A model generated the notes under the pieces. It searched no databases, was not told where the DNA came from, and saw only the letters and a list, made by a program, of their open reading frames with translations. Source: Limobrevibacterium gyesilva (GTDB lineage: Bacteria; Pseudomonadota; Alphaproteobacteria; Acetobacterales; Acetobacteraceae). From it: a DNA stretch of 64,000 bases. This document shows, piece by piece, positions 53,728 to 62,548 of the stretch. The stretch's first letter is position 1. Each line of letters opens with the position of its first letter. The DNA is taken from contig NZ_JAPDNT010000006.1 of the NCBI RefSeq assembly GCF_025989185.1, positions 62,001-126,000 of the forward strand. Direction: 5' to 3'. A program made the position numbers and the translations under genes.

Positions 53728-54720
53728 TCAGGTCGTGCGGTGGCGGTACTGGTAGTTCTTGTCGAGCCGCTCCATCAGGTAGTCGCCGTAGCGCACCGGC
53801 GCATGGCGCGGCGGATTGCCGGGGCCGGTGCAGGTGGGCACGCATTCGACGGTGCTGTCCATGGACATGTCGAAGAAATACGGGCAGGAAAAACGGTCGC
53901 CGCCCGAAAGGTTCTTGACCCGGTGCGGGGTGGACTGCCAGCGCCCGTTGGTCCAGCGGCTGAGCATGTCCGCGACGTTGACGACCCAGGTGCCGGGAAC
54001 CGGCGGCGCCTTCAGCCAGGTGCCGTCCTTGCGGCGCACTTCCAGGCCGCCGGCATTGTCCTGGCACAGTATGGTGATGAAGCCGTAATCCGTGTGCGGG
54101 GCCGAGCCGAACGCGTCGTCCGGGCTTTCGGGCGGCTGCGGCGGGTAGTGCAGAAGCCGCAGGAAGGTGGTGGGGAAATCGAAATGCGGCAGGAACCAGT
54201 CGGGGTCGAGCCGCAGCGCGCGGGCCAGCGGCCGCAGCAGGCGCATGCAGAAGGCGCGCATCGCCGCCTCGTAGGCCTGCACGGCTTCGCGGAAGCCCGG
54301 CAGGTCCGGCCATTGGTTAAGGCCGTGCAGCGGCTGGCCGAAGCGCGGGTCGGCGGGGTCGACCTCGTGCATGATCATCAGGGATTCGCTGTAGTTCGGC
54401 CGCTTCACCTGCGCCACCGACGAGGTGACGATCAGCGAGGTGTTGGGCGCCATGTAGCCGCGATGGGCGTCGTTCATCGCCAGCGCCCGCTTGGCCGCGT
54501 CGGGCAAGGCGTGGAAGCGGCGGGAGGCGTCGAACAGGCCGCGCACGAGGGCGTCGGGCACGCCGATGTTGCGGAAATAGCAGAAGCCGATGCGGCTGAA
54601 GGTTTCGTCCAGTTCGCGGGCGATGGCCGCCTCGCCGGCCTCGCCGTCATCGAGGCGGGCGAAATCGATGATCGGCAGTTCGTTGGCCCCGATCGCGGCG
54701 GGTGTGGCGGTGGCGGGCAT
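53728..54720 (-). CDS. 2-oxoglutarate/Fe(II)-dependent oxygenase, isopenicillin N synthase-like
   Basis: A 330-residue DIOX-fold protein. The iron triad is visible: GSAPHTDYGFITILCQDNAGGLEV near residue 205 (His-x-Asp), STPHRVKNLSGGDRFSCPYFFD near 262 (third His and the R-x-S co-substrate motif). The N-terminal helical part is DIOX_N-like (LPIIDFARLDDGE). Substrate unknown. AGGACAAAGC precedes the ATG. A 37-codon open frame lies directly upstream, see findings. Confidence 0.85.
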   Translation of the reverse strand: MPATATPAAIGANELPIIDFARLDDGEAGEAAIARELDETFSRIGFCYFRNIGVPDALVRGLFDASRRFHALPDAAKRALAMNDAHRGYMAPNTSLIVTSSVAQVKRPNYSESLMIMHEVDPADPRFGQPLHGLNQWPDLPGFREAVQAYEAAMRAFCMRLLRPLARALRLDPDWFLPHFDFPTTFLRLLHYPPQPPESPDDAFGSAPHTDYGFITILCQDNAGGLEVRRKDGTWLKAPPVPGTWVVNVADMLSRWTNGRWQSTPHRVKNLSGGDRFSCPYFFDMSMDSTVECVPTCTGPGNPPRHAPVRYGDYLMERLDKNYQYRHRTT

Positions 54721-54966
54721 GCTTTGTCCTGTCAGAGGGCCGCGGCTTGCAGGGCGGGGCGCGGGCTATGCGGCGGCGGCAGAGCGTCGTGCCGGCAGGG
54801 GGCGGCCTGACCGCCGCTGTTGTGCAGGGTGATCTCATGCATGGGTCACCGCCTGGGTTGCGCCGCCGGTATTGCCCGGACAGCTTAGAGCCGCAACGGA
54901 CCTGCCGGCAAACCCTGGCGCGCATGAGTCGGGTGTGCTGGCCGGGTCCGGCGGCGGGAAGCCGGC

Positions 54967-57651
54967 CTACATTCCCCAGCGCCGCACGAACCAGGTCTTC
55001 ACCAGGTGGGTCAACACCGCGTACAGGCCCATCATGGCGATGACGCAGGGCCAGTAGAGCAGCGGCAGCGGGTGAAAGCCGAGCGTCGTCCCGAGAGCGG
55101 AATACGGGATGGCGGCGCCGATCAGGCAGATGACGATGGTGGTCGCGATCAGCGGCGTGCTGGCGCGGCTTTCGAAGAACGGAATCCTGGCGGTGCGGAT
55201 GATGTGGATGATCAAGGTCTGAGTCAGCAGCGATTCCACGAACCATCCGGCCTGGAACAGGCCGGGGCTGTCCCAGGCGCCGAACAGGTAGATCATCGTG
55301 AAGAACGTGGCGTAGTCGAAGATCGAGCTGATCGGGCCGATGAACAGCACGAATTTCGTGATGTTGCCGATATCCCAGCTGCGGGGCACCGAGAGGTATT
55401 CCGCGTCGACGTTGTCCGTCGGGATCGTGGTCTGCGAGAAGTCGTACAGCAGGTTGTTGGTCAGCACCTGGATCGGCGCCATCGGCAGGAACGGCAGGAA
55501 GATGCTGGCGCCGAGCACGCTGAACATGTTCCCGAAATTCGAGCTGGCCCCCATCTTGATGTACTTGGTGATGTTGCCGAAGATCTTCCGGCCTTCGAGA
55601 ATGCCGTCGCCGAGCACCGCCAGGCTCTTTTCCAGCAGGATGATGTCGGCGGACTCCTTGGCGATGTCCACGGCGGTATCGACGGAAATGCCGACATCCG
55701 CGGCCTTCAGCGCCGGGCCGTCGTTGATGCCGTCGCCCATGAAGCCCACGACATGGCCGCGGTGCTGCAGCGCCTCGATGATCCGCGCCTTCTGCGCGGG
55801 CGCCATCTTTGCGAACACGCACGCCGTTTCCGCCACTTCGGCGAGCTGGCTGTCGGACATCGCCTCGACCTCGCTGCCGAGCACGATGCGGCCCGGCTCC
55901 AGGCCGACCTGCCGGCAGATGGTGCGTGTGATCACCGGGTTGTCGCCGGTCAGGATCTTCACCGCCACGCCGGAGCGGTGCAGCTGCACGATCGCCGCGG
56001 CCACCGACTCCTTCGGCGGGTCGAGGAAGGCGATGTAGCCCACCAGCGTCATGCCGGCCTCGTCAGCCACGCCATAGGCGGCCTTCGGCGCCGCGATGTC
56101 GCGGAAGGCGACGGCGACCACGCGGAAGCCTTCGCCGTTGAGCTTCTCCATCTCCCGCTTGGCGTCGTCCAGATGCGTGGGATCGAGCGGCCCGCCGCTG
56201 TCGCCGAGCATGTAGCGGTCGCAGACGGCGAACACCTCCTCCACCGCGCCCTTGGTAATCATCAGGTGGCTGCCGTCGGCGCGGCTCAGCACCACGGACA
56301 GGCGGCGGCGCTGGAAGTCGAAGGGGATCTCGTCGACTTTGGTGTAGCCGGCGCAGGCGGCGGCCAGGGCTGCGTGCTCGGGCCGCGCGGCGTGCTGCAC
56401 CACCGCCTCGTCCAGCAGGTTCTTCAGCCCTGACTGATGGCGGCTGTTGAGGAACGCGTATTCCAGCACGCGGGTGGATTCCTCGCCCTCGAAGTCCAGG
56501 TGGTACTGCAGGATGATCCGATCCTGGGTCAGCGTTCCCGTCTTGTCCGTGCACAGCACGTCCATGGCGCCGAAGTTCTGGATGGCGTTCAGCCGCTTCA
56601 CGATGACGCGTTTGCGCGCCATGGCGATGGCGCCCTTCGCCAGGTTCACGGTGACGATCATCGGCAGCATTTCCGGCGTCAGGCCCACGGCGACCGCGGT
56701 GGCGAACAGCAGCGCCTCCAGCCAGTCCCCTTTGGTGAGGCCGTTGATCAGGAACACCGCCGGCACCATCACGCCGATGAAGCGGATCATCAGCCAGGTG
56801 AAGCGGGTGATGCCCTTGTCGAAGCTGGTCTCGACCCGGCTGCCGATGACGCTGTCGGCGAGCTTGCCGAAATAGGTGGCCGGGCCGGTCTGCAGGATCA
56901 CGCCCAGGCCGGTGCCGCTCAGCACGTTGCTGCCCATGAAGCAGAAATTCGGCAGGTCGAAGGCCTCGCCGGCGGCGTGGTCCGGCACGACTTCGCTTTT
57001 CTCCACCGGCATGGCCTCGCCGGTGAGGGCGGACTGGTTGATGTGCAGGTCCTTGGTCGCCAGCAGCCGCAGGTCGCCCGGCACCAGGTCGCCCGCGGCA
57101 AGCTGCACCACGTCGCCGGGCACCAGCGCGTCCACCGGCACCTCGCGGACCGTGCGCGTGCCGTCCGCGGCGACGCGGCGAACGGTGGCGGTGGTCTTGA
57201 CCAGCGCGCGCAGTTCGGCCGCCGCCTTGTTGGAGCGGTGCTCCTGCACCACGCTCAGCGACACGCTCAACACCACCATCAGCGCGATCACGATGGCCGC
57301 GCGGGCATCGCCGGTCAGCCACGACACCCCGGCCAGCGCCAGCAGCAGGAAGTTCAGCGGGTTGCGGGCACGGCCGAGGATTTCCCGCGGCAGGGTCTGC
57401 GGCCGCTCGCGCGCAACCAGGTTCGGGCCGGCGCTGGCGAGCCGCCGCGCCGCCTCGCTTTCGGCAAGCCCGTCCAGGGACGTTCCAAGGCTGCGCAGCA
57501 GCTCCGCCGGCGGGGTGCGGCCAAGCGCGAGCACGGTGGCGGACGAGATGGCGGCGGTGGCCGGTGCGGCCGGCCGGCGAAACCACCGCAGCAGGCGCAG
57601 CCGGGCCGTCTGGGAGGGCGTTTCACCTGCCGTTATCTCACGTGCGGTCAT
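54967..57651 (-). CDS. mgtA: magnesium-translocating P-type ATPase (P3B, MgtA-like)
   Basis: An 894-residue membrane pump. LTGEAMPVEKSE near residue 218 is the actuator loop. MDVLCTDKTGTLTQDRIIL near 359 carries the phosphorylated aspartate. The late hinge is MGDGINDGPALKAADVGISV near 636. Ten predicted helices include the extra C-terminal six typical of P3 ATPases. The N-terminal cytoplasmic region has an added basic stretch (RRPAAPATAAIS). It imports magnesium and is usually induced by Mg2+ limitation or acid. GAGGCAACG precedes the ATG. Confidence 0.93.
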   Translation of the reverse strand: MTAREITAGETPSQTARLRLLRWFRRPAAPATAAISSATVLALGRTPPAELLRSLGTSLDGLAESEAARRLASAGPNLVARERPQTLPREILGRARNPLNFLLLALAGVSWLTGDARAAIVIALMVVLSVSLSVVQEHRSNKAAAELRALVKTTATVRRVAADGTRTVREVPVDALVPGDVVQLAAGDLVPGDLRLLATKDLHINQSALTGEAMPVEKSEVVPDHAAGEAFDLPNFCFMGSNVLSGTGLGVILQTGPATYFGKLADSVIGSRVETSFDKGITRFTWLMIRFIGVMVPAVFLINGLTKGDWLEALLFATAVAVGLTPEMLPMIVTVNLAKGAIAMARKRVIVKRLNAIQNFGAMDVLCTDKTGTLTQDRIILQYHLDFEGEESTRVLEYAFLNSRHQSGLKNLLDEAVVQHAARPEHAALAAACAGYTKVDEIPFDFQRRRLSVVLSRADGSHLMITKGAVEEVFAVCDRYMLGDSGGPLDPTHLDDAKREMEKLNGEGFRVVAVAFRDIAAPKAAYGVADEAGMTLVGYIAFLDPPKESVAAAIVQLHRSGVAVKILTGDNPVITRTICRQVGLEPGRIVLGSEVEAMSDSQLAEVAETACVFAKMAPAQKARIIEALQHRGHVVGFMGDGINDGPALKAADVGISVDTAVDIAKESADIILLEKSLAVLGDGILEGRKIFGNITKYIKMGASSNFGNMFSVLGASIFLPFLPMAPIQVLTNNLLYDFSQTTIPTDNVDAEYLSVPRSWDIGNITKFVLFIGPISSIFDYATFFTMIYLFGAWDSPGLFQAGWFVESLLTQTLIIHIIRTARIPFFESRASTPLIATTIVICLIGAAIPYSALGTTLGFHPLPLLYWPCVIAMMGLYAVLTHLVKTWFVRRWGM

Positions 57652-57707
57652 CGTTGCCTCTCAGCCTGCGGTCTCGCGACGCCATTGCGGCGGCCATGGG
57701 ACGCCAC

Positions 57708-57735
57708 GGCAGCCCGGTCGCGGGACCGGGCTGCC
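57708..57735 (-). terminator. perfect 12-pair hairpin between the NHL and mgtA genes
   Basis: GGCAGCCCGGTC/GACCGGGCTGCC with a 4-base loop. It follows the NHL gene by about 70 bases on the transcribed strand and precedes mgtA by 57 bases. It is either a terminator or part of an mgtA leader switch. Confidence 0.5.
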
Positions 57736-57804
57736 ACACCGAACCAACAGAGTAGCGCCATTCCCCCGCCCGGGAACGAGGAGATGGCCAGGCGCGAGGG
57801 CCGG

Positions 57805-58770
57805 CTAGACGGGCGGGATTTTGCGGAACTTGTGCAGCGACCGCAGCCCCTCCGGGCGCGGCGTGTCGGGATAGAAGGTCGGCCAGTTGGTCCAGGAGAC
57901 CTCACCCACGTAGATGTCGCCGCGGCTGTCCACGGCGATGCCGTGCGGCGCCTGGAACTCGGTCGGGCCCAGGCCGGGCAGCAGGGCGCCGATGCGGGCG
58001 ATGCGCTTGCCGGTGTTGTCCACGATGGTCAGGCGTGGGCCGAGATTGGGCAGGTCGCGGTTCACCGGCATGCCCGAGCCGAGCTCGCCGACATAGCAGA
58101 CCGGGCATTTGCCGCCGGTCATGAACAGCGCGCAGGGGCGGTGGAGGTTGTTCCACTGGGTTTCGTAGCGGCCGTCGCCGTCGAACACCTGCACCCGGTG
58201 GTTCTCGCGGTCGGCGACGTAGACCCAGCCGGCGTCGTCGCAGACGATGTTGTGGACGATGTTGAACTCGCCGGGGTCGGTGCCGGGGCCGCCCCAGCTT
58301 TTCAGCAGCTTGCCGTCGGGCGCGAATTTGTGGACGCAGGAATTGCCGTAGCCGTCCGACACATAGATCTCGCCCTTCGGCGAAAGCGCCGTATGGGTGC
58401 AGCGATGGAACGGCAGCCCGCTCATATAGGCCGAGGGACGGCCGGGAATGCCCAGCGTCATCAACAGCTTGCCGTCCAGCGTGCACTGCTTCACGGAGTG
58501 GTCGCCGTCGTCGGTGAGCCAGATCGTGTCGTCGGGGGCCATGTGCAGGCCATGTGCGCGGGGGAACATCCCCTCGCCCCAGCTGCGCAGGAAGTTGCCG
58601 TCGCGGTCGAACACGATCATCGGGTGTTCGCCGCGGTTGAACACGTAGACGTTGTCATGGCGGTCGACGCCGACCGAGCCGATTTCCTTGAACGACCAGC
58701 CCGGCGGCAGCCTGGCCCAGTTCTCGACGACCTCGTACGTGTAGTCGCCCGATCCGACGGTTATGCTCAC
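57805..58770 (-). CDS. NHL-repeat beta-propeller protein (peptidyl-amidating-lyase-like)
   Basis: A 321-residue repeat protein. At least five NHL blades can be seen: IGSVGVDRHDNVYVFNRGEHPMIVFDRDGNF, HGLHMAPDDTIWLTDDGDHSVKQCTLDGKLL, TALSPKGEIYVSDGYGNSCVHKFAPDGKL, NIVCDDAGWVYVADRENHRVQVFDGDG and HGIAVDSRGDIYVGEVSW. This is the arrangement of peptidyl-alpha-hydroxyglycine amidating lyase-like bacterial proteins, but their role is unsettled. No signal peptide. GTG start at 58770 after GGAGG. Confidence 0.82.
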   Translation of the reverse strand: MSITVGSGDYTYEVVENWARLPPGWSFKEIGSVGVDRHDNVYVFNRGEHPMIVFDRDGNFLRSWGEGMFPRAHGLHMAPDDTIWLTDDGDHSVKQCTLDGKLLMTLGIPGRPSAYMSGLPFHRCTHTALSPKGEIYVSDGYGNSCVHKFAPDGKLLKSWGGPGTDPGEFNIVHNIVCDDAGWVYVADRENHRVQVFDGDGRYETQWNNLHRPCALFMTGGKCPVCYVGELGSGMPVNRDLPNLGPRLTIVDNTGKRIARIGALLPGLGPTEFQAPHGIAVDSRGDIYVGEVSWTNWPTFYPDTPRPEGLRSLHKFRKIPPV

Positions 58771-58939
58771 GCTTTTCCTCCCTGCGCTCTGCGGAGGGGG
58801 GAGCCTAGGGCTGACGGAAAAATGATGAAAGAACCCGCGATCGGCAGATGCGTGCCACACTCGGCCCGCGGTTGTCTTAAATCGGCAACAGTCTTGGTTT
58901 CATATGCAATGAATTCCGGGACGGCAGAAGGGAACGACC

Positions 58940-59356
58940 ATGGATCATCGGCACATGTCGGAGGTCATCCGCCGCACGCCGGTCACGCAGCCGGGCTCGG
59001 CGACCGTCCAGGAGGCCTGCAGGCTGATGCATGAGCATCGCATCGGCGCGATCCTGGTGGTGGACGAGCACGGCCGGCTTGAGGGCATCTTCACGGGCCG
59101 GGATGTGGTGCGGCTGCTGGCCGAGGGCCACAGCCCCTTGCACACCCATCTGCGCACGGTCATGACCCGCAACCCCGACCATATCCACCCCCGCCACACC
59201 GCCATCGAGGCACTGCGGCTGATGCATGACGGCGGCTTCCGCCATGTGCCGGTGGTCGACGAAGGGCGCGTGGTCGGCATCGTCTCGCACGGCGACTTCC
59301 GCGCCATGGAGCATGCCAGGCTGGACGAGGAGACCGGGATCTGGGAACGGATCTGA
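58940..59356 (+). CDS. CBS-domain pair protein
   Basis: A 138-residue protein made of two CBS domains: residues 8-60 (TPVTQPGSATVQEACRLMHEHRIGAILVVDEHGRLEGIFTGRD) and 70-125 (NPDHIHPRHTAIEALRLMHDGGFRHVPVVDEGRVVGIVSHGD). These bind adenosine nucleotides and act as energy sensors; no catalytic domain is attached. GAAGGGAACGACC precedes the ATG. Members are frequent in hypoxia or stress islands, in line with its neighbours. Confidence 0.88.
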   Translation: MDHRHMSEVIRRTPVTQPGSATVQEACRLMHEHRIGAILVVDEHGRLEGIFTGRDVVRLLAEGHSPLHTHLRTVMTRNPDHIHPRHTAIEALRLMHDGGFRHVPVVDEGRVVGIVSHGDFRAMEHARLDEETGIWERI

Positions 59357-59369
59357 CCGGCCCGGCCGG

Positions 59370-60284
59370 TCAGGCCGCGCAGGGGTGCGTCGCGGCCCAG
59401 TGGCGGGCGATGTCGATGCGCTGGCACAGCCACACCGCGCTGTGCGAGCGCACGTAATACAGGAAATTCCGTAGCGCCTCCGCCCGCCCGGGGCGGCCGG
59501 CCAGGCGCATGTGCAGCCCGATCGACAGCATCGAGCCCTGCTGCGCGCCCTCGCGAAACAGGCAGTCGAAGCTGTCCTTGAGGTAGGCGTAGAAATCCGC
59601 ACCGCTGCTGAACCCCGCGGGGTTGGCGAACTTGGAATCGTTCACGTCCATCGTGTACGGAATGACCAGATGCGGCCGGCCGTGGCGCGTGTCCCAATAG
59701 GGAAGCTCGTCGTTGTAGGCGTCGCTGTCGTAGAGGAACCCGCCCTCCTCCACCAGCAGGCGGCGGGTGTTCACGCTGGGGCCGGTGCGGCAGTACCAGC
59801 CCAGCGGCCGGCTGCCCATCGTCCGCTCCAGCGAGGCGACGGCTTCGCGGATATGCGCGCGCTCCTCCGCCTCGCTGAGCAGCCAATGCTTCTCCCAGCG
59901 CAGGCCGTGGCAGCAGATGTCATGGCCGGCGGCGGCGATGGCCCGGGCGGCCTCGGGGTTGCGCTCCAGCGCGCGGGCGCAGGCAAAGACGGTGAGCGGG
60001 ACGCGGACCTCCTCGAACAGGCGCATCAGGCGCCAGAAGCCGACGCGGCTGCCGTATTCGTAGAGACTCTCGGCGTTCATGTCGCGCATGCCGGCGGGAA
60101 CGCCCGTGGCCCCCTCCAGCAATCCGGTCTCCGGGCCGGGATCGCCATCGAGGATCGAGGATTCCGAACCTTCCTCGTAGTTCAGGACGAAATTGACAGC
60201 GACCCGCGCGTGGTCGGGCCATTGCGGGTCGGGCCGTCGCGCGCCGTAGCCGATCAGGTCGCGGGGATAACTGGCGTCGGTCAT
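59370..60284 (-). CDS. polysaccharide deacetylase family protein, PuuE/allantoinase-like
   Basis: A 304-residue NodB-fold hydrolase. YPRDLIGYGARRPDPQWPDHARVAVNFVLNYEEGSE at residues 6-41 is characteristic of the PuuE (cofactor-independent allantoinase) branch. RVPLTVFACARALERNPEAARAIAAAGHDICCHGLRWEKH supplies metal-like positions. The opening aspartate pair of classical NodB deacetylases is altered, as in PuuE. Substrate could be allantoin or a related ureide. The ATG at 60284 is preferred (GAGG upstream). It is divergent from a 2-hydroxyacid dehydrogenase. Confidence 0.8.
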   Translation of the reverse strand: MTDASYPRDLIGYGARRPDPQWPDHARVAVNFVLNYEEGSESSILDGDPGPETGLLEGATGVPAGMRDMNAESLYEYGSRVGFWRLMRLFEEVRVPLTVFACARALERNPEAARAIAAAGHDICCHGLRWEKHWLLSEAEERAHIREAVASLERTMGSRPLGWYCRTGPSVNTRRLLVEEGGFLYDSDAYNDELPYWDTRHGRPHLVIPYTMDVNDSKFANPAGFSSGADFYAYLKDSFDCLFREGAQQGSMLSIGLHMRLAGRPGRAEALRNFLYYVRSHSAVWLCQRIDIARHWAATHPCAA

Positions 60285-60421
60285 GGGGCGGCCTCTTCGT
60301 CTGCATGCATTTGGTTGCATTTTGGGGCATGGCGCATCAAGGCCCGATCCGGCAAGCTGCCGTGCACGGCGCAACGGATGACGATGCCGCCGAAACAGGT
60401 CGGGGGGCAGCGGGTTCGGGC

Positions 60422-61453
60422 ATGCGTGGGCAGACCATCTTCATTTCCTCGCCGCTCGAAGCCGAGCATGTCGCGCGCATCCGCGCCGCCAGCCCCGCTG
60501 TGACGGTGCTGCACGAGCCCGCGCTGCTGCCGCCGATCCGCTACATCGGCGACCACAAAGGCGCACCGATGCAACGCACGGCCGACCAGCAGCGGCGCTG
60601 GCGCGAACTGCTGGCGCAGGCCGAGATCGTCTGGGACCTGCCGGCGGCCGAGGACATGCCCTTTGCGGCGAAGCTGCGCTGGGTCCAGACCACCAGCACC
60701 GGCGTCGGCCAGGCCGTGGCGAAGCTCGGCCTGGACCGGCGCGACGTGCTGATCACCACTGCCCGCGGCGTGCATGCGGGGCCGCTGGCGGAATTCGTGT
60801 TCATGGCGCTGCTGGCGCATTTCCGCGAGCTGGCGCTGTTGCAGGCCGAGCAGCGCGCGCATCGCTGGGTGCGCGCCTGCTACACCGAGGTCGCCGGCCG
60901 CACGCTGGTCATCATCGGGGCCGGCGACCTGGCACGCGGCTGCGCGAAGCTGGCGAAGGCGCTGGACATGCGCGTGGTCGCCGTCGCCCGCGATCCCGGC
61001 AAGAGCCGCGCCCACAACGCCCTGTTCGATGCCGTCGTTCCCGCCTCGGAGCTGAATGCCGCGCTGGCCGGCGCCGATGCCGTGGTGGTCACGGTGCCGC
61101 ACACGCCGGCGACCGAAGGCATGATCGGGCGAGCCCAGTTCGCGGCGATGCGGCCGGGCGTGGCGTTCGTGAATATCGGCCGCGGCCAGGTGGTGGACGA
61201 GGCGGCGCTGATCGACGCGCTGCGCGCGGGCCATGTCGGCTTCGCCGCACTCGACGTGGCGGCGGTCGAGCCGCTGCCGCCGGACAACCCGCTATGGGAC
61301 CTGCCGAACGTGCTGATCAGCCCGCATTCCGCCAGCACGGTCACCACCGAGAACGCGAAGATCACCGACATCTTCCTGCACAACCTGAAGTGCTGGCTGG
61401 ACGGGCGCGCCGGCGATATGCGCAACGTGCTCGACAAGACGCTGATGTACTGA
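60422..61453 (+). CDS. D-2-hydroxyacid dehydrogenase
   Basis: A 343-residue enzyme. The NAD loop is TLVIIGAGDLARGCAKLAKALDMRVVAVARD near residue 162. VNIGRGQVVDEAALIDAL holds the catalytic arginine near 254, AAVEPLP the glutamate and LISPHSAS the histidine near 300. Members reduce 2-keto acids. It probably works with the ABC transporter genes just downstream (32-base gap) or the divergent PuuE-like gene. The start at 60422 is chosen; the frame extends upstream to 60305. Confidence 0.87.
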   Translation: MRGQTIFISSPLEAEHVARIRAASPAVTVLHEPALLPPIRYIGDHKGAPMQRTADQQRRWRELLAQAEIVWDLPAAEDMPFAAKLRWVQTTSTGVGQAVAKLGLDRRDVLITTARGVHAGPLAEFVFMALLAHFRELALLQAEQRAHRWVRACYTEVAGRTLVIIGAGDLARGCAKLAKALDMRVVAVARDPGKSRAHNALFDAVVPASELNAALAGADAVVVTVPHTPATEGMIGRAQFAAMRPGVAFVNIGRGQVVDEAALIDALRAGHVGFAALDVAAVEPLPPDNPLWDLPNVLISPHSASTVTTENAKITDIFLHNLKCWLDGRAGDMRNVLDKTLMY

Positions 61454-61485
61454 ACGAAAAAAACAAAATAAAGGGAGAGACCGAC

Positions 61486-62544
61486 ATGCGCCCTGCCCTG
61501 CGACTTCTGCTCGCCGCCGCGCTCGTCCTGCTTGCGCCGGCCGCGCGCGCCGCGGACCCGTCCGGCGAGATCGTGCTGCTGGCCTATCCCGGCGCCTTCC
61601 AGGACAACTACACCAAGGCCGTGATCGAGCCATTCACGGCGAAGTATCCGGGGGTGAAGGTGATCTACGCCGCCGGCGGCAACTCGGCGCAGATGCTCGG
61701 CCAGTTGCGGGCGCAGAAGGCGAGCCCGCAGGTGGATGTCGCCATCATGGATTTCTCGCTGTCGCGGGTCGGCAACGCCGAGGGCCTGTTCGCGCCGCTC
61801 GACCGCAAGGAGATCCCGAACCTTGCCGACGTGTTCGACGAGGCACGCATGGGCAGCGCCGCTGCCGGCGAATGGGGACCGGGCATCACCTTCGACCATC
61901 TGGTGCTGCTGTATGGTGAGGGCGTGAAGCCGGCGCCTCTGGGCATCAAGGACCTGATGAACCCGGCCAACAAGGGCAGCATCGTGTTCTCGCCGGCGCC
62001 GAACGTGATCGGCACCTCGGTGCAGATCCTGACCGCGAAATATCTCGGCAGCGACTACAAGGCGCCGATCGATCCCGTGATCGACGCGCTGAAGAAGATC
62101 GCCGCCAATGTGCAGACCTGGCAGGCGACGCCGGACAACTACACCATGATCATCAATGGCGCGGCCGGCATCGGCGTGGGCTGGAACGCGCGGGCGCAGT
62201 TCTATGCCGACAAGTCCGGCGGCAAGGTGAAGTCGACGGTGATGACCGAGGGCAGCGTGCTGGACATGGACACCATCAACCTGGTGGCCGGCGCGCGCAA
62301 TCCGGCGGCGGCGAAGGCGTTCATCGACTTCGCGCTCGGTGCCGAGCCGCAGGTGAAGCTGGCGCACATGATGTATTACGGCCCGACCAACCGCAAGGCG
62401 GTGCTGCCGCCGGAGCTGCTGGAGCGGACGTCCTCGGCGCCCGCCACGCTGGCCAGGATGGTGCCCGTGGACTGGGGCTATGTCGCCTCGGTGCTGGACC
62501 AGTGGTCCGGCCGGTGGCGGCGCGAGGTGATCCCGGCGCAATAG
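61486..62544 (+). CDS. ABC transporter substrate-binding protein, polyamine/iron type (family 1)
   Basis: A 352-residue periplasmic protein with a signal peptide (MRPALRLLLAAALVLLAPAARA) and then IVLLAYPGAFQDNYTKAVIEPFTAKYPGVKVIYAAGGNSAQMLGQLRAQ, typical of PotD/AfuA-like proteins. The two following permeases have spermidine-type EAA loops, so a polyamine or related organic cation or acid ligand is plausible. An AAGGGAG site precedes the ATG in an A-rich leader. Confidence 0.88.
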   Translation: MRPALRLLLAAALVLLAPAARAADPSGEIVLLAYPGAFQDNYTKAVIEPFTAKYPGVKVIYAAGGNSAQMLGQLRAQKASPQVDVAIMDFSLSRVGNAEGLFAPLDRKEIPNLADVFDEARMGSAAAGEWGPGITFDHLVLLYGEGVKPAPLGIKDLMNPANKGSIVFSPAPNVIGTSVQILTAKYLGSDYKAPIDPVIDALKKIAANVQTWQATPDNYTMIINGAAGIGVGWNARAQFYADKSGGKVKSTVMTEGSVLDMDTINLVAGARNPAAAKAFIDFALGAEPQVKLAHMMYYGPTNRKAVLPPELLERTSSAPATLARMVPVDWGYVASVLDQWSGRWRREVIPAQ

Positions 62545-62548
62545 CCGC

